Shown here: one piece after another, positions 1 to 5,668 of the stretch | Layout of the letters: each line of letters begins with the position of its first letter | Position numbering within the stretch: position 1 is the first letter of the stretch | DNA from: Bacteroidota bacterium | GTDB lineage: Bacteria; Bacteroidota; Rhodothermia; Rhodothermales; UBA10348 | Direction: 5' to 3' | NCBI GenBank assembly: GCA_027620595.1 | Contig: JAQCDI010000184.1 | Coordinates: forward strand, 1-5,668 | Length of the DNA: 5,668 nucleotides | Position numbers and translations under genes: made by a program | The notes under the pieces: model-generated | Told to the model about the DNA's origin: nothing | Databases searched by the model: none | Seen by the model: only the letters and a program-made list of their open reading frames with translations

Positions 1-535
1 CTCCGACGCCATCGGCGGCTTCAACTCGTTCCTGTCCAACACCAAGAAACACGACAAAGACGGCCTCTTTACCCTAATCCTGTTCAACGAGAACTACGAC
101 ATCATTCATCATTCCCGCCCGCTCGAAGAGATTGAGCCGCTCAACGATCGAACCTATCAGCCAGCCGGCTTGACCGCACTGCACGATGCCGTTGGCATGA
201 CGATGATCAAGGCGCTGGCCTCGTTCAAAGCGAAGGATCCTGCCGTTAAGCCCTCCGGCGTTACCGTGGCCATCCTGACCGACGGCGAGGAGAACGCCAG
301 CAAGCAGTTCAACACCAAGCAGGTGGCCGCGCTCATCGACGAAGCCCGCGAACAGCATGGCTGGCAGTTCGTATTCCTGGCAGCCAATCAGGATGCTGTT
401 TTGGCAGCAAGTGAATTGCACATTCCGGCTTTGGATGCCGTCAACTTTGACGCGACCGATGAAGGCGTGCACCTCGCCATGAACGACCTGTCGGCATACG
501 TGGCCGAACGGCGCAGCTACCAGAAAGGAAACTGA
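1..535 (+). CDS. VWA-domain protein, 5'-truncated by the window edge
   Basis: This is the C-terminal 177 residues of a von Willebrand factor type A protein. The reading frame is open from base 2, so the true start lies outside the window. The fragment begins at the helix following the first metal-site strand (SDAIGGFNSFL), continues through the strand LFTLILFNENY, and carries the MIDAS threonine in GLTALHDAVG (T58). The late MIDAS aspartate lies in ILTDGEENAS (D94), and a further strand, WQFVFLAANQDA, follows. The DxSxS metal-site motif should lie just upstream of the window and cannot be checked. The pattern matches the stand-alone bacterial VWA proteins related to the TerY/YegL type, which are soluble, probably bind a divalent metal and mediate protein contacts; the partner is unknown. 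There is no membrane segment in the visible part. It ends 19 bases before the Smr gene, which suggests cotranscription. The family call is strong; the biological role is open. Confidence 0.85.
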   Translation, partial: SDAIGGFNSFLSNTKKHDKDGLFTLILFNENYDIIHHSRPLEEIEPLNDRTYQPAGLTALHDAVGMTMIKALASFKAKDPAVKPSGVTVAILTDGEENASKQFNTKQVAALIDEAREQHGWQFVFLAANQDAVLAASELHIPALDAVNFDATDEGVHLAMNDLSAYVAERRSYQKGN

Positions 536-554
536 TCCAGAAGCATCGCTGACC

Positions 555-995
555 ATGAAAACCTGCGACCAATGCGGTAATCCGGTATCTCCCGAGCTGT
601 TCATCTGCCCGTATTGCGGCGGACAGGAGCTCGACGTGCCTTCCGGGCATCTGGTCGAGCGAACCCTGGACCTGGGCCACGCCGGCCTGACCACCCAGGA
701 GGCGCGCCACCGCCTTTCTGACGCCATCAACATGGCCGCCTACAAAGGTGAGGATGTCCTTTGTGTCATCCACGGCTATGGCTCGTCGGGCGAAGGCGGC
801 CGCATTGCCTCCATGGTGCGCACAGAGGCTACGCGCGCGCATGCCACGGGTCAATTGAAGGGCTGGGTACCCGGCGAAGAACTCGGCACCCGTTCGCAAC
901 GGGTACGGGAACTGGAGCGCCGTCTGCCTGCGTTGGGGACCCTCGACAGGTGGCAGCGCAGCAACCCCGGTGTTACACTCTTCATCATCCGCTGA
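555..995 (+). CDS. Zinc-ribbon and Smr-domain protein
   Basis: This encodes a 146-residue cytoplasmic protein. The N-terminus is a short zinc ribbon with two CxxC knuckles (C4/C7 and C18/C21). From about residue 35 to the end it resembles a Smr (small MutS-related) domain: LDLGHAG at 38-44 stands where the classical LDLHG motif sits, followed by a helix and the strand VLCVIHGYGSSGEGG (68-82), which carries the conserved HGxG turn. The C-terminal RSNPGVTLFII strand fits the Smr subfamily with the HGYGSSG signature. Smr domains of MutS2 and other proteins bind nucleic acid, and some nick DNA or cleave RNA; activity is not proven here. The altered LDLHG motif could affect catalysis. The ATG at 555 is preferred because it begins right before the first CxxC knuckle. 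No Shine-Dalgarno sequence is visible. The gene lies 19 bases after the VWA gene and 56 before the DUF2130 gene, probably in one operon. Confidence 0.85.
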   Translation: MKTCDQCGNPVSPELFICPYCGGQELDVPSGHLVERTLDLGHAGLTTQEARHRLSDAINMAAYKGEDVLCVIHGYGSSGEGGRIASMVRTEATRAHATGQLKGWVPGEELGTRSQRVRELERRLPALGTLDRWQRSNPGVTLFIIR

Positions 996-1051
996 CCTCC
1001 ATCGCCCGAGCGCCTGCCTTTCTTTGCGGTTCGCCCGTACATCCAATCCTC

Positions 1052-2245
1052 ATGCCGAACATGAACGAAATCATCTGCCCCAACTGTCACAAAGCATTCA
1101 AGGTTGATGAGGCCGGATACGCCACGCTCCTGCAGCAGGTGCGGGACAAGGAGTTCAACCGCCAACTCGAAGAGCGCCTCGAGGCGGCCAAACGGGACAA
1201 ACTGAGCGCCATCGAGCTGGCCGAGAGCCGGTTGCGGAGCGAACTGCAGAAGGAAGCGGCGTCGAAGGATACTGAAATCCAGCGGCTGCAAGCCCAGCTG
1301 CAGTCCGGCGAACTGGCGCAGAGGCTGGCCGTGCGGGAGGCCCTGACCGATGTGGAAAAGGAGCGGGACAAGCTCAGGAACGACCTCGAGCAGGCCCGAC
1401 TGCGGAGCGAGCTGTCCGAGAAATCCCTCAAGGACAAGTTCGAGACCCAGATCAAGGACCGCGACGACGCCATCGAGCGCCTCAAGGACATGAAAGCCAG
1501 ACTCTCCACCAAGATGGTCGGAGAAACCCTGGAGCAGCACTGTGAGACCGAGTTCAACCGCATGCGGGCCACCGCCTTCCCGCGGGCCTATTTCGAGAAG
1601 GACAACGACGCCCGCTCCGGGAGCAAGGGGGACTTCATCTTCCGCGACCTGGACGAAGGCGGCACGGAAATCGTGTCGATCATGTTCGAAATGAAGAACG
1701 AGAGCGACGCCACGGCCACCAAGAAGAAGAACGAGGACTTCTTCAAGGAGCTGGACAAGGACCGCACGGAGAAAGGCTGCGAGTACGCCATCCTTGTCTC
1801 CCTGCTCGAGCCCGACAACGAGCTCTATAACACCGGCATCGTGGACGTATCACACCGCTACCCCAAGATGTATGTGGTTCGCCCGCAATTCTTCCTTCCC
1901 ATGATCACACTGCTCCGGAACGCTGCCCTCGGCTCCCTGGAGTTCAAGCGGGAGTTGGCCATTGTCAAAGCGCAGAACCTGGACATTACCCACTTCGAAA
2001 ACGACCTCGAGACCTTCAAGAACGCGTTTGCCAAGAACTACGACCTGGCTTCGCGGCGGTTTGCCACGGCCATCGAGGAAATCGACAAGTCCATCCAGCA
2101 CCTCGAGAAGACGAAAGAAGCATTGCTGGGGGCGGACCGCAACCTGCGATTGGCCAACGACAAGGCCCAGGACGTGACCATCCGCAAACTCACCCGCGGC
2201 AATCCGACGATGCAGACCAAGTTCGAGGAGCTGGGGGGAGAATAG
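1052..2245 (+). CDS. DUF2130 family coiled-coil protein with nuclease-like core
   Basis: The protein is 397 residues from ATG 1052. An in-frame ATG at 1061 gives the more family-typical beginning MNEIICPNC and is equally possible; neither has a Shine-Dalgarno. The order is: a CPNCHKAF knuckle (residues 8-15), a long charged coiled coil (about 25-150, rich in E, K, R, Q), a conserved globular core beginning at GETLEQHCE (157-165), and a second helical or coiled-coil tail ending in the family motif KLTRGNPTM. These features identify DUF2130. The core contains KGDFIFRD followed by IMFEMKNE, giving D194 then E213-x-K215, which matches the D...(D/E)xK arrangement of the PD-(D/E)XK nuclease fold. 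That reading is inference; no activity is established from sequence. It is cytoplasmic, with no signal peptide. The frame stays open upstream to 761 only as overlap with the Smr gene, so that longer start is rejected. It is the last gene of the plus-strand block. Confidence 0.88.
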   Translation: MPNMNEIICPNCHKAFKVDEAGYATLLQQVRDKEFNRQLEERLEAAKRDKLSAIELAESRLRSELQKEAASKDTEIQRLQAQLQSGELAQRLAVREALTDVEKERDKLRNDLEQARLRSELSEKSLKDKFETQIKDRDDAIERLKDMKARLSTKMVGETLEQHCETEFNRMRATAFPRAYFEKDNDARSGSKGDFIFRDLDEGGTEIVSIMFEMKNESDATATKKKNEDFFKELDKDRTEKGCEYAILVSLLEPDNELYNTGIVDVSHRYPKMYVVRPQFFLPMITLLRNAALGSLEFKRELAIVKAQNLDITHFENDLETFKNAFAKNYDLASRRFATAIEEIDKSIQHLEKTKEALLGADRNLRLANDKAQDVTIRKLTRGNPTMQTKFEELGGE

Positions 2246-2251
2246 GAAGAG

Positions 2252-2270
2252 GCCCTGGTCAAGCCGGGGC
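2252..2270. terminator. GC-rich hairpin between convergent genes
   Basis: A 7-bp stem (GCCCTGG against CCGGGGC, with one G-U wobble in the plus-strand RNA) closes a 5-base loop, TCAAG. It sits wholly within the 27 bases between the two converging stop codons, which is the expected place for a shared terminator. There is no true U-run on either side. The minus-strand side is followed by a pyrimidine-rich stretch (TCTTCCTATTC), so it could work better for the outer-membrane-protein gene, although on that strand the wobble becomes an A-C mismatch. It is called from pairing and position only. Confidence 0.45.
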
Positions 2271-2272
2271 GT

Positions 2273-2935
2273 TCAGAACCCGAACTGCCAGCCGAGGCGC
2301 AGGTGAGGGTAGACCGGGATCTCACCCGCATCGTCGTTGAACTTCTGCACTTCCCGGTCCAGGTCGGCCTGGAACTGCGGGATGCTGGCAATGAGGCCCG
2401 TGGCTTCCATTTCGAGTTCGGGCGAACCGATGGACACACCGAACGCGAAGTTGAACCCTTTGCCCATCCAGCCCATCATGATGGTCGGTTTCATGTCGCC
2501 GTAGGTGAACTTCGCTGTCAGCGACTCCAACTGGTCCGTCGAATACTCGCCATCGCCCAGCTCGAAGAGATCTCCTGTCGAGAACTCCAGATTGCCGTCC
2601 GCCGACGCGCCGCCGATCTGGATACCGCCGGCGAGCGCAAACTTGCCGCCGAACGGATGCAGGGTCAGCAGTACCAGTCCCCCCTGCAGCGCCGGGTCGT
2701 ACGAAAGCGTCGTGCCCAGGTCGTCCGTTTCATTCACCTCCTCAAGCGGAAAGAAATTGTACTCCGCCGACAGTCCGATCCGGTCGGTTGCCCGGTAGGA
2801 AAGGCCCAGTCCCACGCCCATGGTCGAAACCTGGGGACCGACCGAAAGCTTGCTCTGGGCACTGGCGGGAGCTGATGCAGCAAAAGCCAAGGCAATGGCC
2901 AGCAATGCGTTACCAATGATGCGGCGATGTGTCAT
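2273..2935 (-). CDS. Secreted outer-membrane beta-barrel-type protein
   Basis: This encodes a 220-residue exported protein of unknown function. From ATG 2935 it has a clear signal peptide: basic MTHRR, a hydrophobic helix (about 6-20), then APASA with likely cleavage after A26. The mature part alternates short amphipathic strands and acidic loops (for example VGLGLSYRATDRIGLSAEYNF near the start of the mature protein) and ends in LRLGWQFGF. The C-terminal phenylalanine is typical of proteins inserted by the Bam machinery. Size and pattern fit a small eight-stranded-type outer-membrane barrel, but I do not recognise a specific family. The frame stays open upstream to 3112; that extension is rejected because the signal peptide begins exactly at 2935 and a candidate promoter lies inside the extension. 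It appears to be transcribed alone and converges on the DUF2130 gene. The barrel call is inference; secretion is well supported. Confidence 0.8.
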   Translation of the reverse strand: MTHRRIIGNALLAIALAFAASAPASAQSKLSVGPQVSTMGVGLGLSYRATDRIGLSAEYNFFPLEEVNETDDLGTTLSYDPALQGGLVLLTLHPFGGKFALAGGIQIGGASADGNLEFSTGDLFELGDGEYSTDQLESLTAKFTYGDMKPTIMMGWMGKGFNFAFGVSIGSPELEMEATGLIASIPQFQADLDREVQKFNDDAGEIPVYPHLRLGWQFGF

Positions 2936-2976
2936 GGGAGGATGTCTGAAGTGTGGAGTAGTCGTATTCGTACGTG

Positions 2977-3004
2977 CAAAATTAGCTCCGGAATACCGAC
3001 CAAA
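2977..3004 (-). promoter_or_regulatory. Candidate Bacteroidota-type promoter for the outer-membrane-protein gene
   Basis: On the minus strand, TAATTTTG (2984-2977) matches the TAnnTTTG -7 consensus exactly, and TTTG (3004-3001) lies upstream with 16 bases between. The published spacing for the -33 TTTG element is usually somewhat longer (about 19-21), so the -33 assignment is weaker than the -7. The element lies about 40 bases before the ATG at 2935, giving a plausible short leader. The rest of the 204-base gap between the outer-membrane-protein and nuclease genes (2936-3139) shows only the hairpin next to the nuclease stop codon; I see no small gene in it. Confidence 0.5.
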
Positions 3005-3126
3005 TAGCCGTCCGTACAGAAAAAGGTTCGCCCCCGGATCGACACGCTCAATCGGCTTGCGGAGTCCATGGGAAAGTCGGTTTCTGACCTGCTCGGTGCA
3101 TGAGACCTGCATATGTAAACGCTCCC

Positions 3127-3139
3127 GGCCCGCGGGGCC
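3127..3139 (-). terminator. Short GC hairpin abutting the nuclease stop codon
   Basis: On the minus strand, GGCCC-CGC-GGGCC forms a perfect 5-bp stem with a 3-base loop directly after the TGA of the nuclease gene. The downstream sequence (GGGAGCGTTTACAT) has only a short T stretch, so termination is possible but weakly supported. Placement at the end of a probable two-gene transcript is the main argument. Confidence 0.3.
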
Positions 3140-3760
3140 TCAGCCGCAATCCCCTCGGCGGAACGCCGCCGGTTCGCACGCAAATCCGTCCACGGCCCAG
3201 AGTCCCACACCGTCGGTACGGGCATTCTGCTGCGCCTCCAGGTAGTGGTCGGTATAGCGCACGTTGGGCGGATAGGTGGCCATCAAGGCCCACCCCTCGC
3301 GCACCAGGCGCCAGTTGACCAGCTCACCGCCCGCCCATAGGTACCCCAGGATGCGGTCGTAGCGGTCCGTTCGGTCCACATCGAATTCCACGGTGATCGA
3401 GCTGCCGATGGGCGTCATGTCGGTCAGCGCCTGCGTGGCTGCCGGACCGAAGGGCTGCTGCCCCCGCTCGGGCGTGTCGATGCCGATCAACCGGATACGG
3501 CCCACCGGCGGACAATGGATCGTGTCCCCGTCGATGATCCGCTCCACCTGGCAGTCGGCCGTTTCCCCACCAGGACGCAGGCCACTGCGGTTCGCCGCCA
3601 TCCCCTCGAGGCCGGCGGCATCAGGCACAACGGCCTCCGCTCCTCGCAGAGCGTCATCGGCGGGCTGATCTGCCGCCGCTCCCCCATCCCAGCGCTGCCA
3701 GGCCAGGTAGAGCAGAACGCCGATCAGGAGGAAAAGCAGGATGCGGAACGTGGTTTTCAT
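3140..3760 (-). CDS. Membrane-anchored staphylococcal-nuclease-like (SNase/TNase) protein
   Basis: This is a 206-residue thermonuclease homologue. Residues 5-21 form an uncleaved-looking hydrophobic segment (FRILLFLLIGVLLYLAW) after MKTT, followed by a low-complexity, Ala/Asp/Gly-rich linker (about 25-68), so the catalytic domain probably faces the periplasm on a tether. The SNase domain covers about 69-190. Counterparts of the staphylococcal nuclease active site are present: D79 in IIDGDT, R90 and D95-T96-x-E98 in IRLIGIDTPE, and R136 in DRYDRILGYLW. These match D21, R35, D40, T41, E43 and R87, so calcium-dependent cleavage of DNA or RNA is expected. Cysteines C70, C83, C195 and C205 could form disulfides, which fits an exported domain. 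The ATG at 3760 opens directly onto the membrane segment, supporting this start; no Shine-Dalgarno is seen. It lies 31 bases after the propeller/cupredoxin gene, probably on the same transcript. Confidence 0.9.
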   Translation of the reverse strand: MKTTFRILLFLLIGVLLYLAWQRWDGGAAADQPADDALRGAEAVVPDAAGLEGMAANRSGLRPGGETADCQVERIIDGDTIHCPPVGRIRLIGIDTPERGQQPFGPAATQALTDMTPIGSSITVEFDVDRTDRYDRILGYLWAGGELVNWRLVREGWALMATYPPNVRYTDHYLEAQQNARTDGVGLWAVDGFACEPAAFRRGDCG

Positions 3761-3791
3761 TGCGCGTTGAGCGTTGGACGCCAGGATGTCC

Positions 3792-5668
3792 TCATTCCCC
3801 TACCACCCGCAGCACGCCGCGCATCGTGAAGGCGTGCCCCGGGAAGGTGCACAGGAATTCGTAGGTGCCGGGCTGGGTGGGCGCCTGGAAGTAGATGGTC
3901 TCCCTGGTCCCGGGCTCCAGCAGCGAGGTGTGGAAGAGCACCTGATCCGAGTCCGGGACATAGCCCTTGTCTGGCCCTTCCAGACCGAGACGCAGCGCCG
4001 CATCACCAATGGCGTCCGAGGCGCCGGGAGCCACGACGACGAAATTGTGCATCATGTCGTCGTCGTTGTCGAGCACCAACTCAACCCGGCTGCCCGCCTT
4101 GACATCGATCGACGTCCTGTCAAACTGCAGGCCCGGTAGCGGGTGCACGGTGATGCTCACATCCGCCGCACCGTTCCATGACGCCGGCATCGTGGTCTGG
4201 CGCTTGGCCAACATTTCCCTGGTGGCGGCCGCACCGTCCGATGAGCCTTCAATGGGCTTCACCGGCGCCGGAATGCGCATCTTGGCGCCGGTCGGGATCT
4301 CGTTGAGCGTGTAGTAGGCGGTATCGTGGAGCAGCGGTTCGCCCGATTCGGAACGCAGGGCCGGGAGCTTCAGCTCATGGATGTAGCCCTTGCGAAGGCC
4401 ACCCACCGAGATGCGTGCCTTCAGGCCGTCCTCCGACACCTCGACGGCCCGAACCGGCAGCGTTTCCTGGTTGATCGGGTCGCTGCCATACGTGCTGTGG
4501 TACTGATACGTGAACCCTGATGCCTGGTAGGTGGCCAGGTCGGCGGCTGTCGCCCGGTCCACCGGTTTGGTGAACGTGAGCTCGAAACCATCGGAGCGCG
4601 CTTCTACGGAGTGGATCTCGAAGGGCACGAGTCCGGTCCATTCCAGGCGCTGCAACCCGTAGGGCTCACGGCCGGTGGATCCCCAACCCCGACTCGTCAT
4701 ACCGACATACATCGAACCATCCTTGCCCCAGACCATGCGCAGCACGCCCGAGGAGAAGCCCTGACGGAACGGGAAGGCCGCGCCCTGCAACACGCCATTG
4801 ACCTCCTCGAGCGCAACGCGGGCAATGTTGCTCATCGACTGGTCGCCAATGAAGAGTTGACCTGCAAAGGGGCCGAACGTGCCTTTGGTGGTGTCGGCCA
4901 GGATGTCGGAGGTGGAGTTGCCCAGGATGGAGTGTGGCAGCCAGACCGCCGGAAGCTTGAGGTCCGGCACCTGTGCTTTGACTTCAACCATCGGAAGACC
5001 CGAGTCCGGTACGTCTTCCGGCTTGATGGATAGGGGCGAACCGGGTTGGTCCGTCCAGCGAAGCCCGGCCGGGTTGCCAACGAAGTCCCCCTTCTCGACA
5101 TGCGTGATGTATCCCGAGCCGATCCAGTCTCCCTGGTTCTCCCCGTAGAATACCTCTCCTTCCATGTTGAATCCGAAGCCCGCCGGAGAGCGCATTCCCG
5201 TGGCGATGGGCGTCATCTGCCCGTCCGGCGTGATTTCGAGCATCCAACCGCGCCATTTCGAGAGGCTCGCGCCGTACCCGATCCAGGCCAGGTTGAGCGT
5301 CACGATCATCGTGCCGTCGGGCCGGATGAGCGGACCGTAGGAATACTCGTGGTAGTTGCCTTCGAGCGGCCAGCTGTAGACGGTTTCGTAGCGATCGGCC
5401 ACGCCGTCTCCGGTCAGATCCCTCAGGCGCGTCAGCTCGCCGCGCTGTGCGGTGTAGATCACGCCGTCGCGATAGGCCACGCCCAGCGCTTCATGCAGTC
5501 CATGGGCGAACCGCTTGAAATCGGGTCGCGCTCCGGCCGGGTTCTTGACCAGCCAGATGTCGCCTCGCCGCGTGGACACGGCCAGTTGCCCGTCGGGCAG
5601 GACGTCGAGGCCCCCGACTTCCAGGATGACGCCCTCCGGGATGGGTACGGTCGTGATGCGGTAGAAAT
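3792..5668 (-). CDS. Sorbosone-dehydrogenase-like propeller with C-terminal azurin-type cupredoxin domain, 5'-truncated
   Basis: The visible 624 residues are the C-terminal part of a large, presumably secreted protein; its start lies beyond the right edge, and the frame is open to base 5666. Residues 1 to about 345 are glucose/sorbosone-dehydrogenase-like or NHL-like propeller sequence (VGGLDVLPDGQLAVSTRRGD, ITPDGQMTPIATGMRSPAG, GQLFIGDQSMSNIARV). Residues about 348-455 form a beta-rich segment (DGFELTFTKPVDRATAAD, ending HDTAYYTLNEIP). A linker leads to a cupredoxin domain (about 500-624) with a full type 1 copper set: H540 in MMHNFVVV, then C606, H611 and M615 in LCTFPGHAFTMRG. The His-Cys, Cys-His and Cys-Met spacing equals that of azurin, with no second domain needed to complete the site. 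A role in periplasmic electron transfer, perhaps coupled to sugar or alcohol oxidation by the propeller, is inference; the propeller's catalytic residues cannot be confirmed. An ORF start at GTG 5579 is an artefact, since homologous-looking sequence continues upstream. Confidence 0.85.
   Translation of the reverse strand, partial: FYRITTVPIPEGVILEVGGLDVLPDGQLAVSTRRGDIWLVKNPAGARPDFKRFAHGLHEALGVAYRDGVIYTAQRGELTRLRDLTGDGVADRYETVYSWPLEGNYHEYSYGPLIRPDGTMIVTLNLAWIGYGASLSKWRGWMLEITPDGQMTPIATGMRSPAGFGFNMEGEVFYGENQGDWIGSGYITHVEKGDFVGNPAGLRWTDQPGSPLSIKPEDVPDSGLPMVEVKAQVPDLKLPAVWLPHSILGNSTSDILADTTKGTFGPFAGQLFIGDQSMSNIARVALEEVNGVLQGAAFPFRQGFSSGVLRMVWGKDGSMYVGMTSRGWGSTGREPYGLQRLEWTGLVPFEIHSVEARSDGFELTFTKPVDRATAADLATYQASGFTYQYHSTYGSDPINQETLPVRAVEVSEDGLKARISVGGLRKGYIHELKLPALRSESGEPLLHDTAYYTLNEIPTGAKMRIPAPVKPIEGSSDGAAATREMLAKRQTTMPASWNGAADVSITVHPLPGLQFDRTSIDVKAGSRVELVLDNDDDMMHNFVVVAPGASDAIGDAALRLGLEGPDKGYVPDSDQVLFHTSLLEPGTRETIYFQAPTQPGTYEFLCTFPGHAFTMRGVLRVVGE

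Noticed and set aside
74..733. Long minus-strand open frame opposite the VWA and Smr genes
   Set aside because: It is antisense to two recognisable genes and has no family signature; such frames are common in GC-rich coding DNA. The same applies to 441-1046 and 851-1540.
761..1051. Upstream extension of the DUF2130 reading frame into the Smr gene
   Set aside because: The extension translates the Smr coding sequence in a different frame into arginine/proline-rich shadow sequence, whereas recognisable DUF2130 sequence begins at 1052/1061.
1021..1051. Possible internal promoter for the DUF2130 gene (TTTG at 1023-1026 and TACATCCA at 1038)
   Set aside because: The second element matches TAnnTTTG poorly, and the spacing of 11 bases is too short.
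2303..2875. Long plus-strand open frame opposite the outer-membrane-protein gene
   Set aside because: It is fully antisense to a gene with a clear signal peptide and a C-terminal barrel motif, and its own translation shows no domain or export signal.
2936..3112. N-terminal extension of the outer-membrane protein by 59 residues
   Set aside because: The signal peptide begins at the ATG at 2935, and the extension contains the candidate promoter and no recognisable protein feature.
3763..3778. Short tandem GCGTTGA/GCGTTGG repeat between the propeller and nuclease genes
   Set aside because: It has only two imperfect copies of seven bases, which is not distinguishable from chance and suggests no function.

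Overview
The window is GC-rich chromosomal DNA with densely packed genes. It most likely comes from a member of the Bacteroidota in the broad sense, possibly a Rhodothermia-type lineage. That placement is inferred from three things. None of the four visible gene starts has a Shine-Dalgarno sequence. A TAnnTTTG element, the Bacteroidota -7 promoter motif, lies 5' of the outer-membrane-protein gene. The secreted propeller/cupredoxin protein is of a type common in environmental Bacteroidota, Planctomycetota and Verrucomicrobiota. No marker gene is present, so the taxonomy is tentative.

Layout: two blocks converge at about 2246-2272. The plus-strand block (1-2245) holds three closely spaced genes: the 3' part of a von Willebrand A (VWA) domain protein, a small zinc-ribbon plus Smr-domain protein, and a DUF2130 coiled-coil protein with a nuclease-like core. 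The minus-strand block, read right to left, starts with a 5'-truncated secreted protein (glucose/sorbosone-dehydrogenase-like propeller, a beta-rich middle domain and a C-terminal azurin-type copper domain; 5668-3792). A membrane-anchored staphylococcal-nuclease-like protein follows 31 bases later (3760-3140). After a 204-base gap comes a separately promoted small outer-membrane beta-barrel-type protein (2935-2273). A GC-rich hairpin lies between the convergent gene ends.

How the genes work together: the plus-strand genes look cytoplasmic and could share a transcript. VWA, Smr and DUF2130 proteins are each widespread and poorly understood, and a joint nucleic-acid-related role is only a hypothesis. 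The minus-strand genes all encode exported or envelope proteins: periplasmic redox, anchored nuclease and outer membrane. I see no CRISPR array, tRNA, rRNA, insertion sequence, integrase or attachment site. The window reads as ordinary chromosome with a few under-characterised families, and I do not see clear evidence of a wholly new system.
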